Below, piece after piece: positions 21,840-30,543 of a stretch of DNA of 64,000 bases. Source of the stretch: Bartonella vinsonii subsp. arupensis OK-94-513 (lineage in GTDB: Bacteria; Pseudomonadota; Alphaproteobacteria; Rhizobiales; Rhizobiaceae). How positions within the stretch are numbered: position 1 is the first letter of the stretch; each line of letters opens with the position of its first letter. The notes below the pieces were generated by a model. It was not told the DNA's origin, did no database searches, and saw nothing but the letters and a program-made list of their open reading frames with translations. Made by a program: the position numbers and the translations under genes. The stretch is taken from assembly GCF_000278235.1 (NCBI RefSeq), contig NZ_JH725037.1, positions 550,487-614,486 on the forward strand. The letters are read 5' to 3'.

Positions 21840-23468
21840 ATGAGCGGAAAAAAAAGTACGGTTGTGTCTGCTAAAAAAGGAGGGAAGCCTTTCCCTCATC
21901 CAGGTCGTGTTTTTGCGGGGCCTTTACCAAAATGTTTTGTTTATATTTTTGCTTCTCTTATTCTGCAATGGGCTTATGGTTTAGGGGCTAATGTTGTTCA
22001 GTCTAACATTGTCCATCTTACTGGCGATTTTCACGCAACTCTGACTGAGACCACATGGTTGGTTGCTGCCTATATGGCACCAAATGTGAGTGTTGCGATC
22101 ATGTTGATCAAAATCCGCTACCAATTTGGCCTTCGTGCTTTTGCCGAATTATCAATCCTTGGCTTCGTTTTGGTTTGTGTTTTACAGCTCTTTGTGACGG
22201 ATTTGCGTTCTGCGCTGATTATTCGCTTTTTTGCTGGTATTGCTGCCGCCCCTTTGGCTTCGCTTGCACTTCTTTATATGATGGAAGCTTTTGCACCAGC
22301 AAAAAAGTTTACTGTTGCTCTGAGTTTGAATTATATGAATGCGGCTTTAGCTGTTCCTCTCTCGCGTTTGATTTCACCTGATTTACTGGAAAATGGTGGG
22401 TTTTCTAGTCTTTCGGCACTCGAAATGGGATTGGTTCTTATCAGTTTGGGCTGTATTTTTTCTCTTCCACTTACCCCTGTTGTTCGTAATAAGGTCATTC
22501 AGAAATTAGATTGGCTAAGCTACAGCTTGATTGCATTTGGCTTGGGGCTTAATGCAGTGATTATGTCTGTTGGTATATTATATTGGTGGTATGAAGCACC
22601 ATGGATTGGTTGGGGATTTGCGCTTGCTATTTCCTCTTTGGTGATTGCGATTATTATTGAACTGAATAGAGAAAAACCGTTGATTGATTTACGTTGGCTA
22701 TTCAGTAAAGAAATGCTACAATCTGTACTCATTTTATTTGTTTTTCACGTGTTCTTATTAGAGCGATCAAATTTACCAGCAAGTTTTTTTAGCCTTTTTG
22801 GTTTGTTAAATCGTGAGATGGCACCCATGTATCTTGCGGTTATAGGTGGCGTCCTGTTAGGGGGAGCTGTTTGTGTCTTTTTTTTACGCGAGGGACGTGA
22901 GGATTATTTTTATCTGTTATCTTTGGGGTGTCTGGCGCTCGGCGCTTATTTAGATAGTTTTGTCAATCATTTAACGCGTCCGCAAGATATGATGTTTAGT
23001 CAAGGGTTGGTGAGTTTTAGTTATGCGCTCTTTTTACCTCCTGCTCTGTCGAAGGGGTTTGTGATAGCTGGTGCGCGAGGACCGCGTTACGTTTTGAGTT
23101 TTATTACTGTTTTTCTGCTGACACAAGTGACAGGCGGGTTGATGGGGTCAGCTTTTTTTGGCAGTCTGCAGTTTTTTTTCGCTCATAAGAACTTTGAGTC
23201 TTTAACACAAAATATTGTTATTACGGATCCGCTTATTTCAAGGGAGGTTAATACCTTATTTTCGCCCTCTTATGGTGTTTCCCTTCCCAATATTTTAGCG
23301 GATGGGCAAGGAGCAAATAAACTCATTGAAAAGTTTAAGTTAACAGCAAATATTTTCGCTTATGGTGATGTTTTTCGACTTTATTTTTATATTGCAATGG
23401 GTGTATTTGCTGTTTTCCTTGTCAAAATATTTGTCAAGTCATGCTCTTTGCCTAGATGCAAAAAATAG
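21840..23468 (+). CDS. MFS drug-efflux permease, EmrB-like (DHA2 family)
   Basis: A 542-residue integral membrane protein with about 14 hydrophobic helices, matching the DHA2 (14-helix) group of the major facilitator superfamily. The first helix pair contains the ETTWLVAAYMAPN region typical of EmrB-type permeases, and LIIRFFAGIAAAPLASL resembles their motif C region. The following gene codes for an EmrA/HlyD-type adaptor, so the two likely form a proton-driven exporter that spans the periplasm with an outer-membrane channel. The substrate is unknown. The order permease-then-adaptor is the reverse of E. coli emrAB. Confidence 0.85.
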   Translation: MSGKKSTVVSAKKGGKPFPHPGRVFAGPLPKCFVYIFASLILQWAYGLGANVVQSNIVHLTGDFHATLTETTWLVAAYMAPNVSVAIMLIKIRYQFGLRAFAELSILGFVLVCVLQLFVTDLRSALIIRFFAGIAAAPLASLALLYMMEAFAPAKKFTVALSLNYMNAALAVPLSRLISPDLLENGGFSSLSALEMGLVLISLGCIFSLPLTPVVRNKVIQKLDWLSYSLIAFGLGLNAVIMSVGILYWWYEAPWIGWGFALAISSLVIAIIIELNREKPLIDLRWLFSKEMLQSVLILFVFHVFLLERSNLPASFFSLFGLLNREMAPMYLAVIGGVLLGGAVCVFFLREGREDYFYLLSLGCLALGAYLDSFVNHLTRPQDMMFSQGLVSFSYALFLPPALSKGFVIAGARGPRYVLSFITVFLLTQVTGGLMGSAFFGSLQFFFAHKNFESLTQNIVITDPLISREVNTLFSPSYGVSLPNILADGQGANKLIEKFKLTANIFAYGDVFRLYFYIAMGVFAVFLVKIFVKSCSLPRCKK

Positions 23469-23515
23469 GGTAATGCCATAGTTGGGTAATACCATAAAAA
23501 AGAGGGTTGCAAAAA

Positions 23516-24520
23516 ATGATAAAATTACTACGGTCAAAAGCGACGCTTATTGCATTCTTCTCTGGGGTTACTGGTGTTTTGTTGATTTTATGGGCTTGGA
23601 AACTTCCTCCTTTTGTCAGTACCATTCAAATGACCGATAATGCTTCCATTAAGGGTAATGTGATCTTGGTGAGTTCTCGGACTTCCGGAGTGATTTCACG
23701 CATTTATGTGCAAGATTATCAACGCGTTGAAAAGGGAATGCTTCTCTTTGAACTCGATGATTCTCTCTTTCGTCAACAGCTTGCAAGAGCACAGGCTGTT
23801 CTGGATGCAAAAAATGCAAAACTTGAAAGCATTGTCTTTCAGGATAAGCTTTTGCAGGGAGAAATTAATACAGCAGAAGCAGAATTGGCACGCTCACGTG
23901 CATTCTCCAATGTTCTTTCTGAAAATAAGAAGTTAGGTTTTGGTGATGCTGGCAATGCCGTTTCTCGTCCTCTTTCCCAATTATTGGCAGCACTTGAAAC
24001 AAAACGTCAATTGCAAAAACAATTGGATCTTGAACGGAAAAACTTGGAGTCGGAGGTTGCAGAAGCAAAGGTTGGTGTTGAATTGGCTAAGCTCAGTTTG
24101 GAGCATACGAAGATTTTATCTCCTAGAACAGGAACTGTTGGATTGGTTGGTGCACGGGTAGGACAATATGTTTTGCCTGGTACGCAATTGGTGTCGGTTA
24201 TTTCTAATGATGTTTGGGTGATTGCCAATTATAAGGAAACACAGCTTTCTCAGATGCGTGTGGGACAACCGGTTATTTTCTCTGTTGATGCATTGGACAA
24301 TAAGAAATTAACAGGGCGTGTGGTTCGTTTCGCACCCGCAACAGGTTCAGAATTTTCGCTCTTAAAAACAGATACAACAATTGGAAATTTCATTAAAATT
24401 GCGCAACGTATTTCGGTGCGTATTGCTTTAGATCCTGGACAAGAGGGGGTTGAAAAACTCATTCCTGGAATGTCCGTCGTTACCTATGTGGATACTTCAC
24501 AACGCGCTTCTGGAGGTTAA
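23516..24520 (+). CDS. EmrA/HlyD-family membrane fusion protein
   Basis: A 334-residue adaptor from the ATG at 23516. It has one N-terminal membrane helix (LIAFFSGVTGVLLILWAW), a first lipoyl half around ISRIYVQDYQRVEKGMLLFELDD, a coiled-coil hairpin of about 120 residues, and the second half with LSPRTGTVGLVGARVGQYVLPG. The C-terminal barrel includes VWVIANYKETQLSQMRVGQPV, a hallmark of the EmrA/AaeA group. It would connect the preceding permease to an outer-membrane channel. A TTG three codons upstream is possible but less likely. Confidence 0.9.
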   Translation: MIKLLRSKATLIAFFSGVTGVLLILWAWKLPPFVSTIQMTDNASIKGNVILVSSRTSGVISRIYVQDYQRVEKGMLLFELDDSLFRQQLARAQAVLDAKNAKLESIVFQDKLLQGEINTAEAELARSRAFSNVLSENKKLGFGDAGNAVSRPLSQLLAALETKRQLQKQLDLERKNLESEVAEAKVGVELAKLSLEHTKILSPRTGTVGLVGARVGQYVLPGTQLVSVISNDVWVIANYKETQLSQMRVGQPVIFSVDALDNKKLTGRVVRFAPATGSEFSLLKTDTTIGNFIKIAQRISVRIALDPGQEGVEKLIPGMSVVTYVDTSQRASGG

Positions 24521-24524
24521 GATT

Positions 24525-24644
24525 TTGGGCTTTTTGACTTTGATTTTTATCCCTTTTAATTATAGTAAATGGGCATTTACTTTAGAAGATTTTGTTTGGT
24601 ATGTCATGATTCATCTCTTTAAATTCTTATCTGCTGTGCTGTAA
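24525..24644 (+). CDS. Possible 39-residue hydrophobic small protein after the adaptor gene
   Basis: A TTG-started frame begins 5 bases after the adaptor stop, and GGAGG of the adaptor's last codons lies 8 bases ahead of it. The product is aromatic and hydrophobic, ending WYVMIHLFKFLSAVL, with a predicted membrane helix and a re-entrant one. Small membrane proteins that associate with exporters are known, but nothing here proves that. It could equally be the tail of a lost gene or chance. Confidence 0.25.
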   Translation: MGFLTLIFIPFNYSKWAFTLEDFVWYVMIHLFKFLSAVL

Positions 24645-24666
24645 AATATTGTCCTTTAGGGCCTTT

Positions 24667-24704
24667 AGGCACATTCATGCATATTAGAGACAGTGCCTTT
24701 TTTA
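24667..24704 (+). terminator. Weak terminator downstream of the EmrBA-like pair
   Basis: AGGCAC at 24667-24672 pairs with GTGCCT at 24693-24698, followed by six T residues on the plus strand. The stem is short and the loop is 20 bases, so confidence is modest; position after the exporter genes supports it. Confidence 0.4.
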
Positions 24705-24945
24705 TTTCATGTCAGTTTTATATTAACTCTGTGCAGAACTGTACAGTTGTAGAGAAGATGTCAGGGCTGGGTTTGCCTTATAAATCTGTGAAGTGAATTT
24801 ACTTAGTGGTGTGTGGAATCTACAAGGAAAAACCAATTTGTCATAAGATTGGTGTTAAAATATTCTCGTCTTTATAGAACGGGAAGGAGATTTATTTCAG
24901 ACAAAATGAGGATGGTGTTTTGTCACGTTGTGTTAAAGCTATAAA

Positions 24946-24969
24946 AATGCCCGACTCAAAGCGGGCATT
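24946..24969 (-). terminator. Rho-independent terminator of the 94-residue protein gene
   Basis: AATGCCCG and CGGGCATT form a perfect 8-base stem around an 8-base loop. Read on the minus strand it is followed by TTTTTAT, and it lies about 45 bases after the stop codon of the small membrane protein gene. Confidence 0.75.
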
Positions 24970-25012
24970 AAAAGGCTTAGCGGCATTAAAGAACTGGTTG
25001 TTGGGTGTATTG

Positions 25013-25297
25013 TTAATTTTTGCGTATTAGCAAGAAACTTGCTAAAATTATCCCTGCGGTTAATGCAATGGTTTTTTTAGGATTTTCTTTGGCTTTTTTC
25101 TTCAATTGTGTAGCATGTTCATTAAGGTGGTAAAGTGCATGCTGGCCTTTTTGTTTCCATGTATCAAGCATATCAGAAATGTTCTCAAAGCCGTTGTTGT
25201 TGGAATGCCATGGGCTCGTGGAGCTGAGTTCATTTTTTAATTGTGCAATACGTTTTTTAATTTTAGCATTTTTGGCATGGGTCGAAAATAGACACAT
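25013..25297 (-). CDS. Small DUF883-like membrane-anchored protein, function unknown
   Basis: A 94-residue protein with a charged, mostly helical N-terminal part, a Lys-rich stretch and a C-terminal membrane helix (TIALTAGIILASFLLIRKN). The arrangement of a helical soluble part, KENPKKT and a final glycine-containing helix with basic end resembles the DUF883/ElaB/YqjD proteins, some of which tether ribosomes to the membrane in E. coli. The similarity is in layout and I cannot confirm homology. It has its own terminator downstream. An upstream TTGACTCC-rich leader at about 25300 reads AAGGAG on the minus strand, a good ribosome site. Confidence 0.65.
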   Translation of the reverse strand: MCLFSTHAKNAKIKKRIAQLKNELSSTSPWHSNNNGFENISDMLDTWKQKGQHALYHLNEHATQLKKKAKENPKKTIALTAGIILASFLLIRKN

Positions 25298-25539
25298 CTG
25301 TTGACTCCTTCATATTTTATAGTGTTGTACGACAGTTGAAATTATGTTTGGGGTTTTTGTATAACGGCTTGATGATGGAAAGGTTGCATTGATTGCATTG
25401 CTTGTTAGCATGTGAGAGCAGGCAAAATTTTTGGCACGATGTAGCAATTTTCTTTTATTCCTTTTTAAAATTGTACTATGGCGGGCGTTGCCGTAATAAT
25501 GATGATCAAGAGCGCTGTTTTTGAAAATTTGAGGATTTG

Positions 25540-26781
25540 ATGAGCACAACCTATTCTTTCTCTAAACCTCTTGAGCGTCGCCGGTCTGTTGCGGTTGCGG
25601 TTGGCGATGTGGTTGTTGGTGGTTCGAGCCCAATCGTTGTGCAGTCGATGACCAATACGGATACTGCTGATGTTGATGCAACGGTTGCTCAAGTTGCTGC
25701 TCTTTGGCAAGCAGGTTCACAATTGGTTCGGATTACCGTTGATCGTGATGAAGCTGCTGCTGCTGTGCCAAAAATACGAGAACGATTGGAGCGGTTGGGC
25801 TTTTTTGTACCATTGGTGGGGGACTTTCATTATATTGGTCATAAGCTCTTATCAGATCATCCTTCTTGCGCTGAGGCGCTTGCAAAATATCGTATTAATC
25901 CTGGAAATGTTGGTTTTGGTGCGAAAAAGGATCGGCAATTTGCGGAAATTATCGAAATTGCCTGTCGGTATCAAAAACCTATTCGCATTGGTGTAAATTG
26001 GGGATCTCTTGATAATGCCCTGTTGACACGCCTTATGGATGAAAATGCACGGCAGGAAAATCCCTTATCTGTTGTTGAGGTTATGCGGGAAACAGTTGTT
26101 CAGTCGGCTTTGCTTTCGGCTGCTTTCGCTGAGGAGTTGGGTTTGGGACGTGATCACATTATTCTTTCTGCTAAAGTGAGTGATGTTCAAGATCTCATTG
26201 CTGTTTACTGCTCTTTAGCAGAGCGTTGTGATTATGCGCTCCATTTAGGATTGACAGAAGCAGGGATGGGAACAAAGGGGGTGGTTGCTTCTTCTGTGGC
26301 TTTGGGGATTTTGTTACAGCAAGGAATTGGGGATACAATTCGTATTTCATTAACACCTGAACCCGGTGGAGATCGGACACGAGAAGTGAGGGTGGGGCAA
26401 GAACTTTTACAAGTGATGGGGTTTCGACAATTTTTGCCTGTTGTGGCAGCTTGTCCTGGATGCGGTCGTACAACCTCTACAGTGTTTCAGCAATTAGCAC
26501 AAAAGATTGAAGCGGATTTATACAAAAACATGCCCCTCTGGCGTGAAAAATATCCTGGGGTTGAAAATTTAAAGGTTGCAGTGATGGGATGTATCGTCAA
26601 TGGACCGGGAGAATCAAAACATGCCGATATTGGAATTTCACTGCCTGGAATGGGGGAAAGTCCAGCGGCGCCTGTTTTTATTGAAGGCCAAAAGGTAAAG
26701 ACTTTGCGTGGTAATCATATTGCTGAGGAATTTGAATCTCTTTTAAGTGATTATATTCATAAACGCTTTGGGCAAGAGTGA
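25540..26781 (+). CDS. ispG: 4-hydroxy-3-methylbut-2-enyl diphosphate synthase (flavodoxin/ferredoxin)
   Basis: A 413-residue IspG (GcpE), the penultimate enzyme of the MEP isoprenoid pathway; it reductively opens the cyclic diphosphate with a 4Fe-4S cluster. The N-terminal TIM-barrel begins at [12 protein letters not shown], the cluster cysteines are in [10 protein letters not shown] near residue 310 and [11 protein letters not shown] near 350. Length is normal for alphaproteobacteria. The ATG at 25540 follows GAGGATTT; a TTG one codon before is unlikely. Isoprenoid precursor made here would feed ispA, found 0.5 kb downstream on the other strand. Confidence 0.96.
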   Translation: MSTTYSFSKPLERRRSVAVAVGDVVVGGSSPIVVQSMTNTDTADVDATVAQVAALWQAGSQLVRITVDRDEAAAAVPKIRERLERLGFFVPLVGDFHYIGHKLLSDHPSCAEALAKYRINPGNVGFGAKKDRQFAEIIEIACRYQKPIRIGVNWGSLDNALLTRLMDENARQENPLSVVEVMRETVVQSALLSAAFAEELGLGRDHIILSAKVSDVQDLIAVYCSLAERCDYALHLGLTEAGMGTKGVVASSVALGILLQQGIGDTIRISLTPEPGGDRTREVRVGQELLQVMGFRQFLPVVAACPGCGRTTSTVFQQLAQKIEADLYKNMPLWREKYPGVENLKVAVMGCIVNGPGESKHADIGISLPGMGESPAAPVFIEGQKVKTLRGNHIAEEFESLLSDYIHKRFGQE

Positions 26782-27253
26782 AATAAACCGCTGCTTATCA
26801 TTGGCAACAAATTGATCTATCATGGTCATTCCTCGTTTTTTAACTTCAATAATAACGCCGAAGAGACGAAGATTCTCTTAATCTTAAAGCCTCTTATCTG
26901 GAATCACTGAAAATCATTTCCTTGCATGTTATAAGCGGGGTTCATGGGGGTAAAATACTGAAAAAGAAGTAAAATGTTTCTCATGAAGGCTCATGAAAGG
27001 GATGCTGTAACATTGAGAGCTAGCAAATAAAATAATGGAGACCAGTTTGTTTCTTCACAAAGGGAAAGATGGTGGTGCTCAATGACGGTTATACTCTTCA
27101 TAGATTCTATGGTGAGATGGGCTTTGGGGCCTTAAGAAAGGTCTCTTAAAAATAAGAAATGTTTTTTAAAAAGTATGTGAATTGACACAGAAAAAGGCTC
27201 TTGTTTTGCAAATCCTTCTGCTGGTGTTTTGCTATTGGTGGAGCAGGGCACTT
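26782..27253. other. Intergenic region between convergent ispG and ispA
   Basis: About 470 bases between two gene ends. No credible gene, strong terminator or repeat was recognised. Confidence 0.4.
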
Positions 27254-28156
27254 TTAATTTTTGCGTGTTACACTAAAATGGGCTGCTTGTTGGAGTGGTT
27301 TTGCTTTTTCACCAAAAGAGTGTAGAAGTGATTCTGCTTTAGCAATCAGTTCGTCCCGTTTTTTTTGCGTTTCTTTAATGCCATAAAGACGAACAAATGT
27401 GGCTTTTTGGGCCGTTTCATCTTTACCTGCAGTTTTGCCTAAGTCTTCACTGCTGGCAGTCACATCCAGAAGATCATCCGTCAGTTGAAAGGCTAAACCA
27501 AGATAGGTTCCAAAAGCAGCAAGTTTTTCTGTTAATTCTTGAGAGGCATTGCTGATGATTGCTCCTGCTTGGCATGCAAAGCTTATAAGGGCGGCTGTTT
27601 TCATGCGTTGGAGAGTCATAATGTTGGTGCTCTCTTGCGGTGTTTTTTCTGCTTCAATGTCAAGCATTTGACCGCCTATCATACCACCAAGTCCTGCGGA
27701 TTGTGCAAGAGCTGTAATCAGTTTTATTCTCGTTTCAAAAGAGAGAGCAAAAGCTTTATGAGCAATGATTTCAAAGGCAAATGTCAAAAGAGCATTGCCC
27801 GCTAGAATTGCTGTTGCTTCATCAAATGCTTTGTGGACGGTGGGTTGTCCACGTCGAAGTGTGTCATTATCCATGGCTGGGAGATCATCATGAATGAGCG
27901 AGTAACAGTGTACACATTCTAATGCACATGCAACATCAAGAGAGTGTTCAGGAGGGATATCAAAAAGTGCTCCACTTTGAATGACCAAAAAAGGACGCAA
28001 GCGTTTTCCACCATTCAAGACACCATAGCGCATGGCTTTGAGGAGAATTTCAGGACGGGCAATTTCACCATTTTCTATTTTGTTGTTTAATAATCCATCA
28101 AGGCGCTTTTCAACGCTGCGCCCATGTGTTGCAAGAAGGGTGGTAAATTCGTGCAT
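27254..28156 (-). CDS. ispA: Polyprenyl diphosphate synthase (farnesyl/geranyl type)
   Basis: A 300-residue trans-prenyltransferase. The first aspartate-rich motif is in YSLIHDDLPAMDND (FARM, DDxxxD) near residue 85 and the second in FQLTDDLLD near 225; GGKRLRP near 48 binds the diphosphate. It condenses isopentenyl and allylic diphosphates, most likely giving farnesyl diphosphate for undecaprenyl, quinone and related lipids. The frame extends 11 codons above the chosen ATG at 28156, but AAGGAAGC stands just ahead of that ATG. Chain length specificity cannot be decided by eye. The gene is not next to dxs, as it is in some bacteria. Confidence 0.93.
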   Translation of the reverse strand: MHEFTTLLATHGRSVEKRLDGLLNNKIENGEIARPEILLKAMRYGVLNGGKRLRPFLVIQSGALFDIPPEHSLDVACALECVHCYSLIHDDLPAMDNDTLRRGQPTVHKAFDEATAILAGNALLTFAFEIIAHKAFALSFETRIKLITALAQSAGLGGMIGGQMLDIEAEKTPQESTNIMTLQRMKTAALISFACQAGAIISNASQELTEKLAAFGTYLGLAFQLTDDLLDVTASSEDLGKTAGKDETAQKATFVRLYGIKETQKKRDELIAKAESLLHSFGEKAKPLQQAAHFSVTRKN

Positions 28157-28540
28157 TCTTGCTTCCTTTATTTTTGCAAAATGAGACAAAAAAGAAAAGT
28201 GTCGTTTTTTCTTATTTTAAACAATCTGCCTAGGTTTTTTATTAAAAAGATCAATGTCTTTTTTATCTTTAAGGCATACTGTATGTCCGAGTTGGGTTAA
28301 AGCCAAATAAAAAATGAAGTGAAAGTTTTATTAAAAATTTTTCATCAATGTATAAAATAGTCAATTTTGTTCGTAACTTTATCATTTTTGCATCTTTTTT
28401 CATGAAGGTACGGTCATTTTGACATTGCCTCTTCTTTCTTATCAGTGTATAAGACGGCTAGATTTTCTGATGTTACGGATAAAGGCTGTATCATTTTTGA
28501 TACTGCCTGTTCTTTTTTAGTGGATTTGGAGTGTCTCTTT

Positions 28541-28720
28541 ATGGCTGTACCTAAACGAAAAACCTCTCCATCAAAGCGAGGTATGCGCCGTTCGGCTGAT
28601 GCCCTTAAGGCGCCGACTTATATCGAGGATAAAAATTCTGGTGAATTGCGTCGTCCCCATCATATCGATTTGAAGACTGGGATGTATCGTGGGCGCCCAG
28701 TTTTACCTGCTAAAGATTGA
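28541..28720 (+). CDS. rpmF: 50S ribosomal protein L32
   Basis: A 59-residue protein beginning [18 protein letters not shown], the invariant start of L32, and ending in a lysine-rich tail. The longer open frame that begins about 96 bases earlier is not credible because L32 always starts at this motif. It is a component of the large ribosomal subunit. This is the alphaproteobacterial form without a four-cysteine zinc ribbon. The gene stands alone and is divergent from ispA; the 28157-28540 region between them is AT-rich and should hold both promoters. Confidence 0.97.
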   Translation: MAVPKRKTSPSKRGMRRSADALKAPTYIEDKNSGELRRPHHIDLKTGMYRGRPVLPAKD

Positions 28721-29240
28721 AATTCTTCTCTCTGGCAGTGGTAAGGTTTGTTTGATTCCACAAATAAGTTATATGCATAAATAAAGCATGCTGTTTGATA
28801 ATTCATCTTCGATGAGGATTTAAAGAGTGGCGTTGTTTGGTCACACAGTGATCTTTCTTATGGCTTTTTTGTTTTCTTAAGTGATAATTTGAATTGTTGT
28901 GCACGCGTTTTTCTTTAGACCGTATGCTGGGGAATACTGGGAGCTTTCTCTTCGAGTTTGTTAAGAGAGCCCGTTTTTATCATCTGATAAATGACTCGAA
29001 GGATTCTTGTGCACTATGGCATGTACTGGGAGAGAGTGGTGAAGCCTCTCTCTCGAGGGGATAATCTTAGCGGGTATTTTTTTCAATCACGCATATACAT
29101 TGAGAGTTCCAAAAAGATAGTCGCAATACCGATTTATCACGAGAAAATTATGATACCACTTATTTCACCAATATATTGTTGGATGGGAAAATAGGGGGGG
29201 CGGTATAAATTTTTTTTGTTACTGCACATGTATACAGCAC
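28721..29240. other. Intergenic region between convergent rpmF and carD
   Basis: About 520 bases. Short open frames occur but none has a recognisable product or ribosome site. A run of seven G residues lies near 29192-29200. Nothing else was identified before the carD terminator. Confidence 0.35.
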
Positions 29241-29245
29241 AAAAT

Positions 29246-29268
29246 AAAACCAGCATAGTGCTGGTTTT
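29246..29268 (-). terminator. Terminator of carD
   Basis: AAAACCAGCA, a 3-base loop and TGCTGGTTTT form a perfect 10-base stem. Read on the minus strand it ends in TTTTATTTTG, about 30 bases after the carD stop codon. The T/A symmetry means it could work in both directions. Confidence 0.85.
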
Positions 29269-29299
29269 ACTTTGTATTCAAAATATCTTGGCTTTTTTA

Positions 29300-29881
29300 T
29301 TATGCAGCGTAAACATTACCGTTTGCATTTGTTTCATCTCTCTCAGCTTTAAATTCACGTTTTGGCTTGTTCGAGAGATGCATCTCTATAAGATTGATGG
29401 CTTCTGTTTCAGAAAGATTATTAATAACAGCAATTTCACGCGCCATCCGTTCAAGTGCAGCGGTATAAAGTTGACGCTCAGAATAAGATTGTTCAGGCTG
29501 CACGTCCGAGCGAAAAAGATCACGCACCACTTCAGCGATACAAATAAGATCTCCCGAATTGATTTTAGCATCATATTCTTGTGCACGGCGTGACCACATG
29601 GTTCGTTTAACGCGTGCTTTTCCGTGTAAGATTTTTAAGGCACGTTCGACGGAATCACCAGCGGACAATTTACGCATTCCAACGGAAATGGCTTTAGCAA
29701 TTGGTACTTTGACATCCATTTTATCTTTTGCAAAATGAATGACAAAGAGTTTTAATTTATGTCCTGCAACTTCTTGATCTTCAATCGCGATAATTTGCCC
29801 TACTCCATGGCTAGGGTAGACGATGTATTCAGAGGTTGCAAATCCTTTAGCATTGGAGGACGTTCCGTGCTGGGATGCCAT
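29300..29881 (-). CDS. CarD/CdnL-family transcription regulator
   Basis: A 193-residue protein with an N-terminal CarD_TRCF RNA-polymerase-interaction domain (SEYIVYPSHGVGQIIAIEDQEV from about residue 17) followed by an all-helical C-terminal domain (AKINSGDLICIAEVVRDLF). CarD/CdnL proteins bind the RNA polymerase beta subunit and stabilise open complexes at rRNA and other promoters. In rhizobia and Brucella this gene sits next to fdxA, as here. Its promoter lies in the 305-base AT-rich gap up to fdxA. Confidence 0.93.
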   Translation of the reverse strand: MASQHGTSSNAKGFATSEYIVYPSHGVGQIIAIEDQEVAGHKLKLFVIHFAKDKMDVKVPIAKAISVGMRKLSAGDSVERALKILHGKARVKRTMWSRRAQEYDAKINSGDLICIAEVVRDLFRSDVQPEQSYSERQLYTAALERMAREIAVINNLSETEAINLIEMHLSNKPKREFKAERDETNANGNVYAA

Positions 29882-30186
29882 ATCTTAGTTTACTCCCTTT
29901 ATGACCAATAAATGTACCGGAAAACAGGCTATAAACCTGAGGGTTAAGCGCTCTTTAACCAAGTATATTATACTAATTGAATGAGCATAAAAGCTGAGTA
30001 CTTTTAAATCCAACAAAAATACATTGCTTTATAACAATAAAGCAAAAAACAATACTTAGAAAGATGATCACGTTAAAATAACATTAACATCAAACTTTAA
30101 AAGAATCAATCATTTCGCTTAAGAATTTTTCTTTTTAAAAAAGAATGTTTTCAACTTTTTGAAGGAACATGAAAGGGTTTATAGGG
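29882..30186. other. Leader region upstream of carD
   Basis: About 305 very AT-rich bases between fdxA and carD, expected to contain the carD promoter and fdxA end. No feature can be assigned with confidence. Confidence 0.35.
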
Positions 30187-30531
30187 TTATTCGCCACTTC
30201 CTGGATTTTCTGAAAAATACTGTTCTAATTTGTTTGCAACGCCATCCATTTCTTTTGCTTGAGGAAGCGGATCTTTTCGGGTGGTTAAGTTAGGCCATTT
30301 GTTCGCATAATGAAGATTAAGCTCTAACCATTTTTCTAGGCCTGGTTCTGTATCAGGTTTAATAGCTTCCGCTGGGCATTCTGGCTCGCAGACACCACAA
30401 TCGATACATTCATCGGGATGAATGACAAGCATATTTTCACCTTCATAAAAACAATCAACGGGGCAAACTTCAACGCAATCCGTATATTTGCAATGAATGC
30501 AGTTATCCGTTACTACATAAGCCAAAATCAA
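30187..30531 (-). CDS. fdxA: Seven-iron ferredoxin FdxA
   Basis: A 114-residue ferredoxin with the Azotobacter-type cysteine pattern: C-x2-C-x4-C-x3-CP ([20 protein letters not shown]) for the 3Fe-4S side and [12 protein letters not shown] for the 4Fe-4S cluster, within the first 55 residues. The rest is the conserved helical tail [19 protein letters not shown]. It carries electrons in the cytoplasm; the partner here is not known. It begins 12 bases after the stop codon of the helicase remnant, so they share a transcript. In related genera an S4-domain RNA-binding gene sits between those two genes and is absent here. Confidence 0.95.
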   Translation of the reverse strand: MILAYVVTDNCIHCKYTDCVEVCPVDCFYEGENMLVIHPDECIDCGVCEPECPAEAIKPDTEPGLEKWLELNLHYANKWPNLTTRKDPLPQAKEMDGVANKLEQYFSENPGSGE

Positions 30532-30543
30532 ACTCCATCTTTT

